From positions 992,001 to 1,056,000 of the forward strand of contig NC_014758.1 in NCBI RefSeq assembly GCF_000183405.1: DNA of 64,000 bases, given 5' to 3'. Shown here piece by piece: positions 1 through 8,313 of the stretch. How positions within the stretch are numbered: position 1 is the first letter of the stretch; each line of letters starts with the position of its first letter. Origin of the DNA: Calditerrivibrio nitroreducens DSM 19672 (GTDB taxonomy: Bacteria > Chrysiogenota > Deferribacteres > Deferribacterales > Calditerrivibrionaceae). The position numbers and the translations under genes are program-made. Below the pieces are notes generated by a model. It saw only the letters and a program-made list of their open reading frames with translations, did not search any database and was not told the origin of the DNA.

Positions 1-564
1 TCAAAAAGATGTCAGAAGGGATTAAAATCGATAGAGTTCAACATCAATAAACATACAATCCCGGCTGGATATAGGAGCTTTTTTCAGACAAATAGATATC
101 TTTTCGAGTCTTTTCAGAGAAAGGTTGTTGAACAGCTCAAAGGGTATGAAACGGTACTTGAGTTTTATTGTGGTAGTGGTTTTTTTACCATTCCTCTATC
201 AAAAGAGGTTAGAAAAATTGTGGCAATTGACCAAAACGATGAGGCACTCAGATTGTTAAAACAGCAGGCCACTGGTAGAGCTGAAGTATTAAATACAGAT
301 TTAAAAAAAGATATCATCAATATAAAAGGTCGTTTCGATGCTGTGCTGGTCAACCCTGATAGGGATGGACTTTCTAAAGGGGTATTAAAGGTGATCATGG
401 ATAAAAAGCCTGAGATTATTGTTTATGTTTCCTGCAATCCCCAAACGATGTCAAGAGATATTAAAAATTTTATGAATAGATATAAAATGTGTCAATTCAC
501 TGTTGTTGATCAATTTTACAAAACTTACCATATAGAGTCTATTGCTGTGTTGACAGAACGTTAG
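1..564 (+). CDS. TrmA/RumA-family RNA (uracil-5-)-methyltransferase, C-terminal part
   Basis: The reading frame is open from base 1, so the gene is cut by the window edge and only its last 187 residues are visible. They form the Rossmann methyltransferase half of the RumA/TrmA family: an FFQTN motif near residue 28, an SAM-binding segment EFYCGSGFF near 57, an IDQN acidic loop, NPDRDG near 117 and the catalytic-cysteine motif SCNPQT near 142. Family enzymes transfer a methyl group from SAM to C5 of a uridine in 23S rRNA or tRNA. The N-terminal TRAM and Fe-S part is not visible, so RlmD, RlmC and TrmA cannot be told apart. rmuC starts 9 bases downstream, probably in the same transcript. Confidence 0.88.
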   Translation, partial: SKRCQKGLKSIEFNINKHTIPAGYRSFFQTNRYLFESFQRKVVEQLKGYETVLEFYCGSGFFTIPLSKEVRKIVAIDQNDEALRLLKQQATGRAEVLNTDLKKDIINIKGRFDAVLVNPDRDGLSKGVLKVIMDKKPEIIVYVSCNPQTMSRDIKNFMNRYKMCQFTVVDQFYKTYHIESIAVLTER

Positions 565-573
565 GAGTTTTAT

Positions 574-2070
574 ATGGATTATGTTGTAATAGGACTTGTT
601 TTTTTAAATTTACTTTTTTTGGTTTTTCTTCTCAAAAAGGTTCAGTCTATTGATCTTTCTATCATTGGACAGAAAATAGATATGCTGGATAGAAACAATT
701 CCTTCATGAATAATATTGTCAAAGATGAAATTATCCAGTCAAGGACAGAGTTGAGGGAGATGATGCAGGAGCAGAGGAGAGAATTGTTTCATAATTTTCA
801 ACAACTTACAGAAGCATCAGCCCAAAAGATAGTAGATTTATCCAGCGTTCAAAAAGAGCAACTTGAGAATTTTGATAAAACTCTTGCGAATTTCTTATCT
901 AATATCAATGAAAATCTGGATGCAACAAAGTTGATGCTTGATAATAACCTAAAACAGCTAAGGGAAGAGATATCTGTAAGCCTTAAAGGGCTCATAGATA
1001 CCAATGCCAAAATAATTGGGGAACTTGGTCAGACCCAGAAACAGCAGTTGGAGCAGTTGTCTGGTAATATCTTACAGCTCACAGAAAGTTTAAATGGTAG
1101 GTTTGATAAATTGAAATTATCCGTTGATGATAGATTGGAGAAGATACGAGAGGACAACACAAAGCAGCTGGATCAGATGAGGCAGACGGTTGATGAAAAA
1201 TTGCAAGGTACACTTGAAAAAAGGTTAGGGGAATCGTTTAGACTTGTAAGTGAAAGGTTGGAGCAGGTTTATAAAGGTTTGGGGGAGATGCAAACTCTTG
1301 CAAGTGGTGTTGGGGATCTCAAAAAGGTTCTCTCAAACGTTAAATCAAGGGGGATATTAGGCGAGATACAGCTTGAGCAGATGTTGGAGCAGGTTTTGGC
1401 TCCGGAACAGTATTTAAAAAATGTTTCTCCTAAAAATAATAACGAAAAGGTTGAGTTTGCCATTAAGTTGCCCAGCAAATCTGATAAAGATGATATTGTG
1501 CTTTTACCTATAGATGCAAAATTTCCAATGGAAGATTACAATAGATTGCTGGATGCTTTTGATGTTGGTATCATGGCGGATATAGAATCTGCATCGAAAC
1601 AACTGGAACAAAGAATAAGAGGGGCAGCTAAGGATATCTACGAAAAATATATCAATCCCCCTGTTACCACAGATTTTGCAGTGATGTATCTACCTGTGGA
1701 GGGGTTATTTGCCGAGGTAGTAAGGAAACCAGGGCTTATCGACACCATTCAGAAAAATTATAAAGTAGTTATTGCCGGTCCCACTACTTTATGGGCTATT
1801 TTAAATAGTCTCCAGATGGGTTTTAGAACTCTTGCTATAGAAAAACGCTCCAGTGAGGTATGGCAGCTTCTATCGGCTGTTAAAACAGAATGGTCGAAAT
1901 ATGGTGAGATATTAGATCAGGTTAAAAAGAAGCTGGATCAGGCTTCAGATACGATAGACAAGGTAAGAACCAGATCAAACGTAGTGGGCAGAAAATTGAA
2001 AAGTATTGAGCAACTTCCTGACGAAGAAGCGAAAAAAGTTTTAGAATTGGATGACATAATAGATGAATAA
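574..2070 (+). CDS. rmuC: RmuC-family DNA recombination protein
   Basis: This 498-residue protein has an N-terminal membrane segment (about residues 3-20), a long coiled coil (about 30-240) and the RmuC nuclease-like core (about 250-440). The core shows SRGILGEIQLEQ, PIDAKFP, FAVMYLPVEGLF and GPTTLWA. RmuC proteins are linked to limiting inversions and other rearrangements and carry an endonuclease-like fold. The biochemical activity is inferred from the family. The layout (anchor, coiled coil, core) and length are typical. The start is an ATG preceded by AGGAG. It follows the methyltransferase gene closely. Confidence 0.93.
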   Translation: MDYVVIGLVFLNLLFLVFLLKKVQSIDLSIIGQKIDMLDRNNSFMNNIVKDEIIQSRTELREMMQEQRRELFHNFQQLTEASAQKIVDLSSVQKEQLENFDKTLANFLSNINENLDATKLMLDNNLKQLREEISVSLKGLIDTNAKIIGELGQTQKQQLEQLSGNILQLTESLNGRFDKLKLSVDDRLEKIREDNTKQLDQMRQTVDEKLQGTLEKRLGESFRLVSERLEQVYKGLGEMQTLASGVGDLKKVLSNVKSRGILGEIQLEQMLEQVLAPEQYLKNVSPKNNNEKVEFAIKLPSKSDKDDIVLLPIDAKFPMEDYNRLLDAFDVGIMADIESASKQLEQRIRGAAKDIYEKYINPPVTTDFAVMYLPVEGLFAEVVRKPGLIDTIQKNYKVVIAGPTTLWAILNSLQMGFRTLAIEKRSSEVWQLLSAVKTEWSKYGEILDQVKKKLDQASDTIDKVRTRSNVVGRKLKSIEQLPDEEAKKVLELDDIIDE

Positions 2071-2094
2071 TTTTTTGTTTGAGTTTAGTATTGA

Positions 2095-2122
2095 GAACTT
2101 TTTTAATTGAAAATGATCGATA
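2095..2122 (+). promoter_or_regulatory. candidate sigma-E-type (ECF) promoter of the HIT-htrA unit
   Basis: GAACTT (2095-2100), 16 bases, then TCGATA (2117-2122). The -35 box and the next six bases (TTTTAA) are identical to those upstream of the ECF sigma gene at 8190-8217, with the same 16-base spacing. Predicted transcription would start near 2128, about 30 bases before the HIT start codon. A weaker housekeeping-like match, TTGAAA-N17-TATTTT (2107-2135), overlaps it. Confidence 0.6.
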
Positions 2123-2158
2123 AATATGTTATTTTGCTCATAAAAATGGAGGTAAATT

Positions 2159-2572
2159 ATGGACTGCATTTTTTGTAAGATTATTTCAGGGGAAATACCA
2201 TCTTCAAAGGTGTACGAAGATGAAGATTTTTTAGCTATCCTTGATATTAGACCTGTGAATCATGGGCATACTTTGTTAATTCCGAAAAAGCATTTTGTGA
2301 ATATATTCGATACGGATGATGATATCGCCAGAAAGATATATCCAGTACTGATAAAGATTTCAAAAGGGATTAAAGAGGGGCTTTTAGCTGATGGTATAAA
2401 TATCATTCAGAACAATGAAAAGTATGCTGGACAGGAGGTTTTCCACTCCCATATCCACATCATACCCCGTTTCAGAGAAGATAGCTTAAAATTTACTCCA
2501 AGGAATCTTTCTTATAAGGATGAAGATGAAAAAAACAAAATTGTATCAAAAATTAGAGAAAAAATAAAATAG
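2159..2572 (+). CDS. HIT family nucleotide-binding hydrolase
   Basis: A 137-residue histidine-triad protein. The triad is at His96, His98 and His100 in HSHIHII, and an N-terminal CIFC pair can bind zinc as in bacterial HinT-like proteins. Family members hydrolyse purine nucleoside phosphoramidates or adenylated amino-acid intermediates; the substrate here is unknown. It starts after a good AGGT site and ends 8 bases before an HtrA protease, so the two are probably co-transcribed. The sigma-E-type promoter upstream suggests envelope-stress induction of the pair. Confidence 0.93.
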   Translation: MDCIFCKIISGEIPSSKVYEDEDFLAILDIRPVNHGHTLLIPKKHFVNIFDTDDDIARKIYPVLIKISKGIKEGLLADGINIIQNNEKYAGQEVFHSHIHIIPRFREDSLKFTPRNLSYKDEDEKNKIVSKIREKIK

Positions 2573-2580
2573 GTGGTGTT

Positions 2581-4065
2581 GTGAAAAAGCTCATTGTTCT
2601 TATAGTAATCGTTGTCGGTGTTTTTTTTGGTCTAAAATATATCGGATTTAATATTAATTATTATTTTAAAAATATTACCTCTTCAAAGGAAGAGGTGGTC
2701 CTTGATAAAGTATCTCCCCAACAGACTGTAACTGTTAAGCCTTCAGAACAGATTTTAAGTGTACAGGAATCTTTCGAAAAGGTTGCGGAAGCTACATTAC
2801 CTTCGGTGGTGAATATATATACAGAGCAGAGGGTTAAGGTTAATCCAAGGTTCGATTTCCCCTTTGGTGATAATCCGCTTTTCAGGGATTTTTTTAGAGA
2901 TTTTTTTGATACTCCAAAGAAAAGAGAATATAAAAGTACAAGTCTTGGTTCAGGGTTTATAATTACAGAGAATGGTTATATCGTTACCAACGATCATGTG
3001 ATCAAAAATGCCGATTCTATAAGTGTTAAATTGTCTGATAAAAGAACTTTTAAGGCTACTCTTGTGGGTTCTGATCCAAAAACAGATGTGGCGGTTATAA
3101 AAATAGATGCCAAGGATCTCAAACCACTTAAATTTGGAGATAGCTCTACACTTAAGATTGGACAGTGGGCTATAGCGGTTGGAAACCCATTTGGATTAAA
3201 TGGTACCCTTACTGTAGGGGTAATAAGTGCAAAGGGAAGAAGTGGACTGGGAATTGAAACATATGAAGACTTTATTCAGACCGATGCCTCAATAAATCCG
3301 GGAAATTCCGGTGGGCCACTTTTGAATATCTATGGTGAGGTTATAGGGATCAATACCGCCATAATCGCATCAGGTCAGGGGATAGGCTTTGCAATACCAG
3401 CTAACATGGCTAAACCGATAATAGAGCAGATCATAAATAAAGGTAAAGTTGAAAGAAGCTGGATGGGGGTAGGTATTCAGGATATGACACCGGAGCTTGC
3501 AAAGTCTATGGGGGTTAAAATAGATCACGGTGTTGTTGTAAACAAGGTATATCCAAAATCCCCTGCAGAAAAAGCTGGTTTAAAAGAAGGGGATGTAATA
3601 ATTAAATGTAACAACGAGAATGTTGCTACATCATCAGAGCTTCAAAAAATTGTTATGAATTCAAAAGTTGGATCTGAACTGAAGCTAACTATCATAAGAG
3701 ATGGTAAAGAGATGACTGTAAAGGTTATCACAGAAAAGATGCCAGAGGAGGAATCTATTTCAAAAGATTCTCTTCAGCAGCTAAAGGATGAGAGGTTGGG
3801 TATTACCGTAAGAAATTTAAATCCGGATGATTTGGAGAATTTTAATCATAAAAATGGAGTAATAGTTGTTGAGGTGGGAAACGGTTCTCTTGCTGAAACT
3901 GTTGGACTTGTTGAAGGTGATCTCATCATATCTGTAAACAAAAGACCGGTGAAGAATATCAAGGAGTTTTCAGCAATAATGAAATCTTTTGCAAAGGGTG
4001 CCATTATTAATCTTATGGTGGAAAGGGAAGGGGATACATTCTTCGTTGCCCTGAGATTGAACTAA
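2581..4065 (+). CDS. HtrA/DegP-type periplasmic serine protease (first copy)
   Basis: A 494-residue Do-like protease. The trypsin-like domain holds His139 (TNDHVI), Asp169 (DPKTDV) and Ser243 (GNSGGP), and two PDZ domains follow (about 290-380 and 400-490). The N-terminus (about residues 3-20) is a hydrophobic segment with no clear signal-peptidase site, so it may stay as a membrane anchor. The start codon is GTG with GGTGGT just before it. Family members degrade or refold damaged periplasmic proteins. A second HtrA lies 1 kb away on the other strand in the sigma-factor operon. Confidence 0.93.
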   Translation: MKKLIVLIVIVVGVFFGLKYIGFNINYYFKNITSSKEEVVLDKVSPQQTVTVKPSEQILSVQESFEKVAEATLPSVVNIYTEQRVKVNPRFDFPFGDNPLFRDFFRDFFDTPKKREYKSTSLGSGFIITENGYIVTNDHVIKNADSISVKLSDKRTFKATLVGSDPKTDVAVIKIDAKDLKPLKFGDSSTLKIGQWAIAVGNPFGLNGTLTVGVISAKGRSGLGIETYEDFIQTDASINPGNSGGPLLNIYGEVIGINTAIIASGQGIGFAIPANMAKPIIEQIINKGKVERSWMGVGIQDMTPELAKSMGVKIDHGVVVNKVYPKSPAEKAGLKEGDVIIKCNNENVATSSELQKIVMNSKVGSELKLTIIRDGKEMTVKVITEKMPEEESISKDSLQQLKDERLGITVRNLNPDDLENFNHKNGVIVVEVGNGSLAETVGLVEGDLIISVNKRPVKNIKEFSAIMKSFAKGAIINLMVEREGDTFFVALRLN

Positions 4066-4073
4066 GATTATTG

Positions 4074-4101
4074 CGTGGTTGGATTATTTAATCCAACCAC
4101 G
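4074..4101. terminator. bidirectional hairpin between convergent genes
   Basis: A perfect 13-bp inverted repeat (CGTGGTTGGATTA / TAATCCAACCACG) with a 2-base loop sits between the HtrA stop and the stop of the convergent YdjM-like gene. T runs are poor on both sides, so termination strength is uncertain. Confidence 0.6.
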
Positions 4102-4105
4102 TAGG

Positions 4106-5011
4106 TCATAAATTTTTCTTGTAATGCCTGAAAAGATAACTTACGTTATCATTTTCAACTATAATCTTTAAAACAAATGGATTTTCTCTAAATGGGAATT
4201 CGAATCTCAAGTCGGCAAGTTCATATATTGTTTTATTATTATCCTTTTTTATATTTACGTAAGGATATTTCAGGAACCATCTGAAGATTTTCAGGTTTTC
4301 ATCCCTGTTTAAAATTTCGTAAAATTTTCTGTCTGGTTTTTTATAAATAAGCTTTTCATCAGGCTTATAAGATAGATACATCTGATAATTATCCCCCTTG
4401 TCCTCAATTATCTTCCATAATATTGGTGAAAATGGAGCAGTGGCTACAATTGTATTTGGATTGTTACCTTTTAGTTTCAACTCATAAGTTGTTTTTATAA
4501 GTAATGTTATGACAGGATATGTGAAAATCAATATAAAGGTGAGGAAAATAGGGTGAAATGATGAAATGGTAAAAACTCTTTTTTTAGTAGTAAAATATAA
4601 GATTATAAGAATTACCAGATAAATCGGATCTATTATAAAAATAGCATTAAGTCCCACTCTTGAATTGCTAAAAGGGAGAAAAATCTGTGTGCCATAATTT
4701 GTAAAAAGGTCTAATAAGATATGTATTAAAATCAAGATATAAAAATTTATTAGTAAGTTATCGTCAAAATATTTAATTATTTTCGTTATTATGTATAAAA
4801 TATAAGCTAAAATAAATCCACCCACAAATGAGTGTGTAAAACCTCTATGATGAAGCAGGTATAAAAATGGATTTCCCGATATCCCGATGAAATTGTCGAT
4901 ATCGGGGCTCATGCTTACAAGGCCGAATATGAGGGTTGTAGTTATACCCCTTTTTTTGGTAAGAAAATTTTTAGCAACAATTCCTGAACAAAAGTGAGTT
5001 ACTGGATCCAT
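4106..5011 (-). CDS. YdjM-family membrane-bound metal-dependent hydrolase-like protein
   Basis: A 301-residue integral membrane protein of the YdjM/DUF457 type. The N-terminus has MDPVTH, an SPDID motif near residue 36 and HHRGFTHS near 54-61, giving the His/Asp set that defines the family. Four or five hydrophobic segments fill the first 180 residues; the last 120 form a soluble tail. Members are annotated as metal-dependent hydrolases and one is an SOS gene in E. coli, but no substrate is established. It lies 38 bases downstream of the minus-strand htrA, with a terminator hairpin between and no obvious Shine-Dalgarno site, so expression may depend on read-through. Confidence 0.8.
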   Translation of the reverse strand: MDPVTHFCSGIVAKNFLTKKRGITTTLIFGLVSMSPDIDNFIGISGNPFLYLLHHRGFTHSFVGGFILAYILYIITKIIKYFDDNLLINFYILILIHILLDLFTNYGTQIFLPFSNSRVGLNAIFIIDPIYLVILIILYFTTKKRVFTISSFHPIFLTFILIFTYPVITLLIKTTYELKLKGNNPNTIVATAPFSPILWKIIEDKGDNYQMYLSYKPDEKLIYKKPDRKFYEILNRDENLKIFRWFLKYPYVNIKKDNNKTIYELADLRFEFPFRENPFVLKIIVENDNVSYLFRHYKKNL

Positions 5012-5020
5012 ATAATTTTA

Positions 5021-5043
5021 AAAGAGGGGAGATCCCCCCTCTT
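5021..5043 (-). terminator. terminator of the sigma/anti-sigma/RseB/HtrA operon
   Basis: Read on the minus strand, AAGAGGGG pairs with CCCCTCTT, followed by TTAAAATTAT. It lies directly after the htrA stop codon and before the YdjM-like gene. Confidence 0.7.
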
Positions 5044-5049
5044 ATTTTT

Positions 5050-6426
5050 CTACTGATCTTTTGTAAATCCGATTGTTTTATAACCTTTTTTAGAATACAG
5101 TCTTAAAACAACGTATTTACCTTTTTCAATTTTGCCATATATACTATAAAATTCATCTTCGTTATTTATTATCTGATTGTTGATACTGAGGATTATCTCA
5201 CCTTTTCTTACTCCTGCCCTGTGGATGTTAGTTCCTGGTTTTACTTCCGCCACTTTTACCCCATAATCTAACTTAAGATTTTTCTTTTCATCTTCCGTGA
5301 GGGAAGTTACCACAATGGGCTGTGATTCGATATCTTCCTGGGTTAAATCTTTTCTTTCGGATAGTTTAACGTTGAAAGTTCTTCTCTCAATTTTACCATC
5401 TACGCTCACCCTGAGGATCTCAATGTTAACAATTTTGCCGGGTAGCTGATTACCTATGTAATTTATGACATCTTTTGGGGTTTTCATCGGTTTACCATCT
5501 ATGGCTGTTATGATATCACCCACCTTTATTCCGGCAAGGTCGGCAGGTTCCCCCTGTATGACCCCATTTATTATCACACCATGATCTATGTTTAGATTTA
5601 ATTCTTTTATCATTTCAGAGGATAATTCCTGAAGGTTTTGAACACCCAATAATCCTCTTTTTACAATACCTTTTTTTAATTGTGGAAGTATATTTTTAAG
5701 TGTATTCACAGGTACGGCAAATCCAAGACCCTGTCCGGATGCAATAATTGCTGTATTTATTCCAATAACTTCACCCTTAAGATTTACCAGCGGACCACCT
5801 GAGTTTCCTGGGTTTATGGAAGCATCTGTTTGTAAAAAATTATCATAAGGTCCTTCACCTAAGTCCCTCCCTTTGGCACTTATTATCCCAGCGGTGTAGG
5901 ATGATTCAAGTCCGAAGGGGTTTCCTATTGCCACAACCCATTCACCAATTTCGAGACTATCAGAGTCACCTAATTTGAGAGGTTTTAAATCTGCATTTTC
6001 CACATCAATTTTCAGTAAAGCCAGATCGGTGAGTGGATCTCTTCCAATTTTTTTGGCTTTATACTCCTTACCGTTGTACAATTTAACATTGATTTCGTCA
6101 GCTTTTTCGATGACATGGTTGTTTGTGACTATGTAGCCATCGTTTGATATAATAAAACCTGAACCTAAGGCTTTTGATTTGTATTCCTGATACTGTTCTG
6201 GGGCATTGAATATGTCAAAATCACCAAATGGGTTGAAGCCAAAAGGGAAATTGAAATTTGGTATCTTTTTTTTGATAGTCTGGGTGGTGTTTATATTCAC
6301 CACACTTTCTTTAGTAATTTTTACAACTTCGGTGAAATTCGGAAGGTTTGCCGCCGCCAAAGCAAAACTATTAAATAGCAACATTGAAATGACCATTAAG
6401 ATTTTGATTTTTGAAAAATATCTCAT
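5050..6426 (-). CDS. HtrA/DegP-type periplasmic serine protease (second copy, in the sigma operon)
   Basis: A 458-residue Do-like protease. The ATG at 6426 is chosen over an upstream in-frame ATG because GGAGG sits just before it and it begins directly with a signal peptide (MRYFSKIK, hydrophobic run, FALAAAN). Catalytic residues are His104 (TNNHVI), Asp134 (DPLTDL) and Ser209 (GNSGGP), followed by two PDZ domains. It is the last gene of the operon sigma, anti-sigma, RseB-like, HtrA, matching the algU-mucA-mucB-mucD order of pseudomonads. The likely role is clearing misfolded envelope proteins under control of the upstream sigma factor. Confidence 0.93.
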   Translation of the reverse strand: MRYFSKIKILMVISMLLFNSFALAAANLPNFTEVVKITKESVVNINTTQTIKKKIPNFNFPFGFNPFGDFDIFNAPEQYQEYKSKALGSGFIISNDGYIVTNNHVIEKADEINVKLYNGKEYKAKKIGRDPLTDLALLKIDVENADLKPLKLGDSDSLEIGEWVVAIGNPFGLESSYTAGIISAKGRDLGEGPYDNFLQTDASINPGNSGGPLVNLKGEVIGINTAIIASGQGLGFAVPVNTLKNILPQLKKGIVKRGLLGVQNLQELSSEMIKELNLNIDHGVIINGVIQGEPADLAGIKVGDIITAIDGKPMKTPKDVINYIGNQLPGKIVNIEILRVSVDGKIERRTFNVKLSERKDLTQEDIESQPIVVTSLTEDEKKNLKLDYGVKVAEVKPGTNIHRAGVRKGEIILSINNQIINNEDEFYSIYGKIEKGKYVVLRLYSKKGYKTIGFTKDQ

Positions 6427-6439
6427 AATGCTTCCTCCA

Positions 6440-7162
6440 TTATTGTTTTTTATCAATAGCTGCTATATGTGATAAAAATTTTTCCATCTCTTCAAAAGGG
6501 ATTGTACCTATTACCGTATACTGAATATTATCTATCTTTTTGGATAATAGGTAGTTCCCATATATCAAACTTTTGGTAGTCTGGACATCATTTAGATTTT
6601 TTCTTATAAATAGTGAAAACTTATTCAGTCCATCATTAAATATATAATGAATTGTTCCATCTTCAAGCTTTTTTATAAGTTTACCTTGAAAACCTTTGTA
6701 AATAAGGGTATCTTTTTCAAGATTTACCTCTTTAAGATCTTTTTTTGTCGGTTGTATATCAGGGATCTTTTCAGTATAACCGTATGAATACATCAATTTA
6801 TTGTTTGTATCGTAGACTTCTCTTCTAACTATGAGATTACCAGATGTATTTATTATCTGGGAAAACCTATCTTTTTTTATTGGTATTAATTCGTATTGGG
6901 TGATTATTTTGTTGTCCTGCTTGAACCCTTCTTTTACCTTTATGTTGTAATAATCTTTTGATATAGCATTGATATCTATAAAAGGTTCCCTGATCATTCT
7001 GGCAATAAATTTTACTCTTGTATCTATATTGATATCATCTAAAGAGTTGAAATTGAGTGTTATATATGAGTTTTCATTCAAAGCGATTTTGACAAAAAAA
7101 GTTTCTGAATGGGCAAATACGGATAGGGATAACAAAAGGAATACCGTCAAAAGGTTTTTCAT
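6440..7162 (-). CDS. MucB/RseB-like periplasmic regulator of the anti-sigma factor
   Basis: A 240-residue secreted protein with a signal peptide (MKNLLTVFLLLSLSVFA). The middle has the RseB-type strand pattern (LIPIKKDRF, then NLIVRREVYDTNNKLM). The end shows the MucB/RseB C-terminal pattern with FNDGLNKFSLF and VIGTIPFEEMEKFL. In gamma-proteobacteria RseB binds the periplasmic part of RseA and protects it from proteolysis until envelope lipids or proteins signal damage. Sequence similarity is moderate, but the position between an anti-sigma gene and htrA supports the call. It is shorter than E. coli RseB (about 318 residues), with the first lipid-binding-like domain apparently reduced. Confidence 0.72.
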   Translation of the reverse strand: MKNLLTVFLLLSLSVFAHSETFFVKIALNENSYITLNFNSLDDINIDTRVKFIARMIREPFIDINAISKDYYNIKVKEGFKQDNKIITQYELIPIKKDRFSQIINTSGNLIVRREVYDTNNKLMYSYGYTEKIPDIQPTKKDLKEVNLEKDTLIYKGFQGKLIKKLEDGTIHYIFNDGLNKFSLFIRKNLNDVQTTKSLIYGNYLLSKKIDNIQYTVIGTIPFEEMEKFLSHIAAIDKKQ

Positions 7163-7170
7163 AAGTAATG

Positions 7171-7608
7171 TTATTGCCCCTGATTATAAGCAATATTTAC
7201 AACGTAGGAATTTTGAGATTTTTCGAGGTGTTCAAAAACCATTCTCTCTTCTTCCTGCAAAGCAAAATTGTTTTTATCATTTTTGGTGTATTTAGCAATT
7301 AATAATGCAGATAAAATGAGAATGAGAGTGGCTATCTTATAAAAAAGTTTAACGGATGACCGTTTTTTTGATGTAGAGCTGGAGGAATTTATTTTAGTCA
7401 TTATATTTTTTGATAAATCAATATTTTTTTTATGTGGGGTATTTAAAAAACTCTCTTTGATATTTGACTTTATTTTTGTGATATTTGAAAGATATATTTT
7501 ACATTCTTCACAAGAAGAAAGGTGGGAAAGAAGCTCTAATTCATTAATATTATCGATTTCGTTGTCTAAAAAGTCATTGATAAATTTACGATACTTTATA
7601 CAAGCCAT
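7171..7608 (-). CDS. zinc-finger anti-sigma factor, RseA/MucA-like
   Basis: A 145-residue single-pass membrane protein. The cytoplasmic N-terminus (about 1-50) is a ZAS-type anti-sigma domain with Cys3 and the motif HLSSCEEC. One membrane segment follows at about residues 88-107, with a short periplasmic tail. It would hold the ECF sigma factor inactive at the membrane and release it on regulated proteolysis. The reading frame overlaps the end of the sigma gene by 23 bases, implying translational coupling and stoichiometric production. Confidence 0.85.
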   Translation of the reverse strand: MACIKYRKFINDFLDNEIDNINELELLSHLSSCEECKIYLSNITKIKSNIKESFLNTPHKKNIDLSKNIMTKINSSSSTSKKRSSVKLFYKIATLILILSALLIAKYTKNDKNNFALQEEERMVFEHLEKSQNSYVVNIAYNQGQ

Positions 7609-8167
7609 CCGCCAACCCCTGTTTGATTAATCTTTCTTTTATAATCTGACGAGCATTGAATAGTCTGGATCTAACAGTTCCTATTGGTATTTTCAATATA
7701 TCGGCGATCTCCTCATAGCTCATGTCTTCCACTTCCCGTAAGATTATGACAGTTCTAAGTTTGGAAGGTAAAGAGTCCACATATTTTTTTACGTATCTTC
7801 TTATCTCTTCATCAAGTAGCTCTTTTTCAGGATTCTTTTCATCGGTAATGGAATTAAAAAAGTAGTCATCTTCATCCTGATCCTCATTATACATATCCAC
7901 AAAACGTTTATTTCTATCGATTTTCATTAAAGATTCATTTATGGCAATACGCTTTATCCATGGATAGAATTGATCTTTATTCCTGAGGTTTGGCAAACTT
8001 TCATAGGCTTTTAAAAAAGCTTCCTGAACTATATCCATCGTTAGATCTTCATCTTTTACAATGTTAAATACTGTGGAAAATAACTGTTTCTGGTATTTTA
8101 ATATCAATAATTCATAAACTTCAGTTTTACCATTTAAAATTTCATCCACAAGAATCTGATCGCTCAT
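7586..8167 (-). CDS. RpoE-like ECF sigma factor
   Basis: A 193-residue group 4 sigma factor. Region 2 is at about 25-95 (DIVQEAFLKAY, PWIKRIAINE) and region 4 at about 125-180 (LPSKLRTVIILREVEDMSY, then an HTH ending GTVRSRLFNARQ). The ATG at 8167 is preferred over one 18 bases upstream: GGAGG precedes it, and the upstream ATG falls at the predicted transcription start. It heads the operon with its anti-sigma, RseB-like and HtrA genes. The promoter before it matches a sigma-E site, which suggests autoregulation. Confidence 0.93.
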   Translation of the reverse strand: MSDQILVDEILNGKTEVYELLILKYQKQLFSTVFNIVKDEDLTMDIVQEAFLKAYESLPNLRNKDQFYPWIKRIAINESLMKIDRNKRFVDMYNEDQDEDDYFFNSITDEKNPEKELLDEEIRRYVKKYVDSLPSKLRTVIILREVEDMSYEEIADILKIPIGTVRSRLFNARQIIKERLIKQGLADGLYKVS

Positions 8168-8189
8168 ATTTTCCTCCATTTCCATGACT

Positions 8190-8217
8190 GTATGATAGAT
8201 TCTTTTTAAAAAAGTTC
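8190..8217 (-). promoter_or_regulatory. candidate autoregulatory sigma-E-type promoter
   Basis: On the minus strand GAACTT (8217-8212), 16 bases, then TCATA (8195-8191), close to the known enterobacterial sigma-E pattern (GAACTT, 16 bases, TCTGA-like). The 12 bases GAACTTTTTTAA are shared exactly with the site upstream of the HIT-htrA unit. The predicted start lies near 8184, giving a leader of about 17 bases. Confidence 0.65.
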
Positions 8218-8313
8218 AAGATAATTTTATTTGTGACGATAAAGTTTTTATTAAATTTCTTTACAAAAAATTTTTTTTGTTATAATAAAATTATATATTG
8301 ATAGGGGTGGTAT

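Noticed and set aside
8240-8266. TAAAGTTT upstream of the chemoreceptor, a perfect sigma-28 -35 box
   Set aside because: The matching -10 (GCCGATAA-like) is absent at 11 bases; CTTTACAA is there instead. In AT-rich DNA a lone -35 match is not enough.
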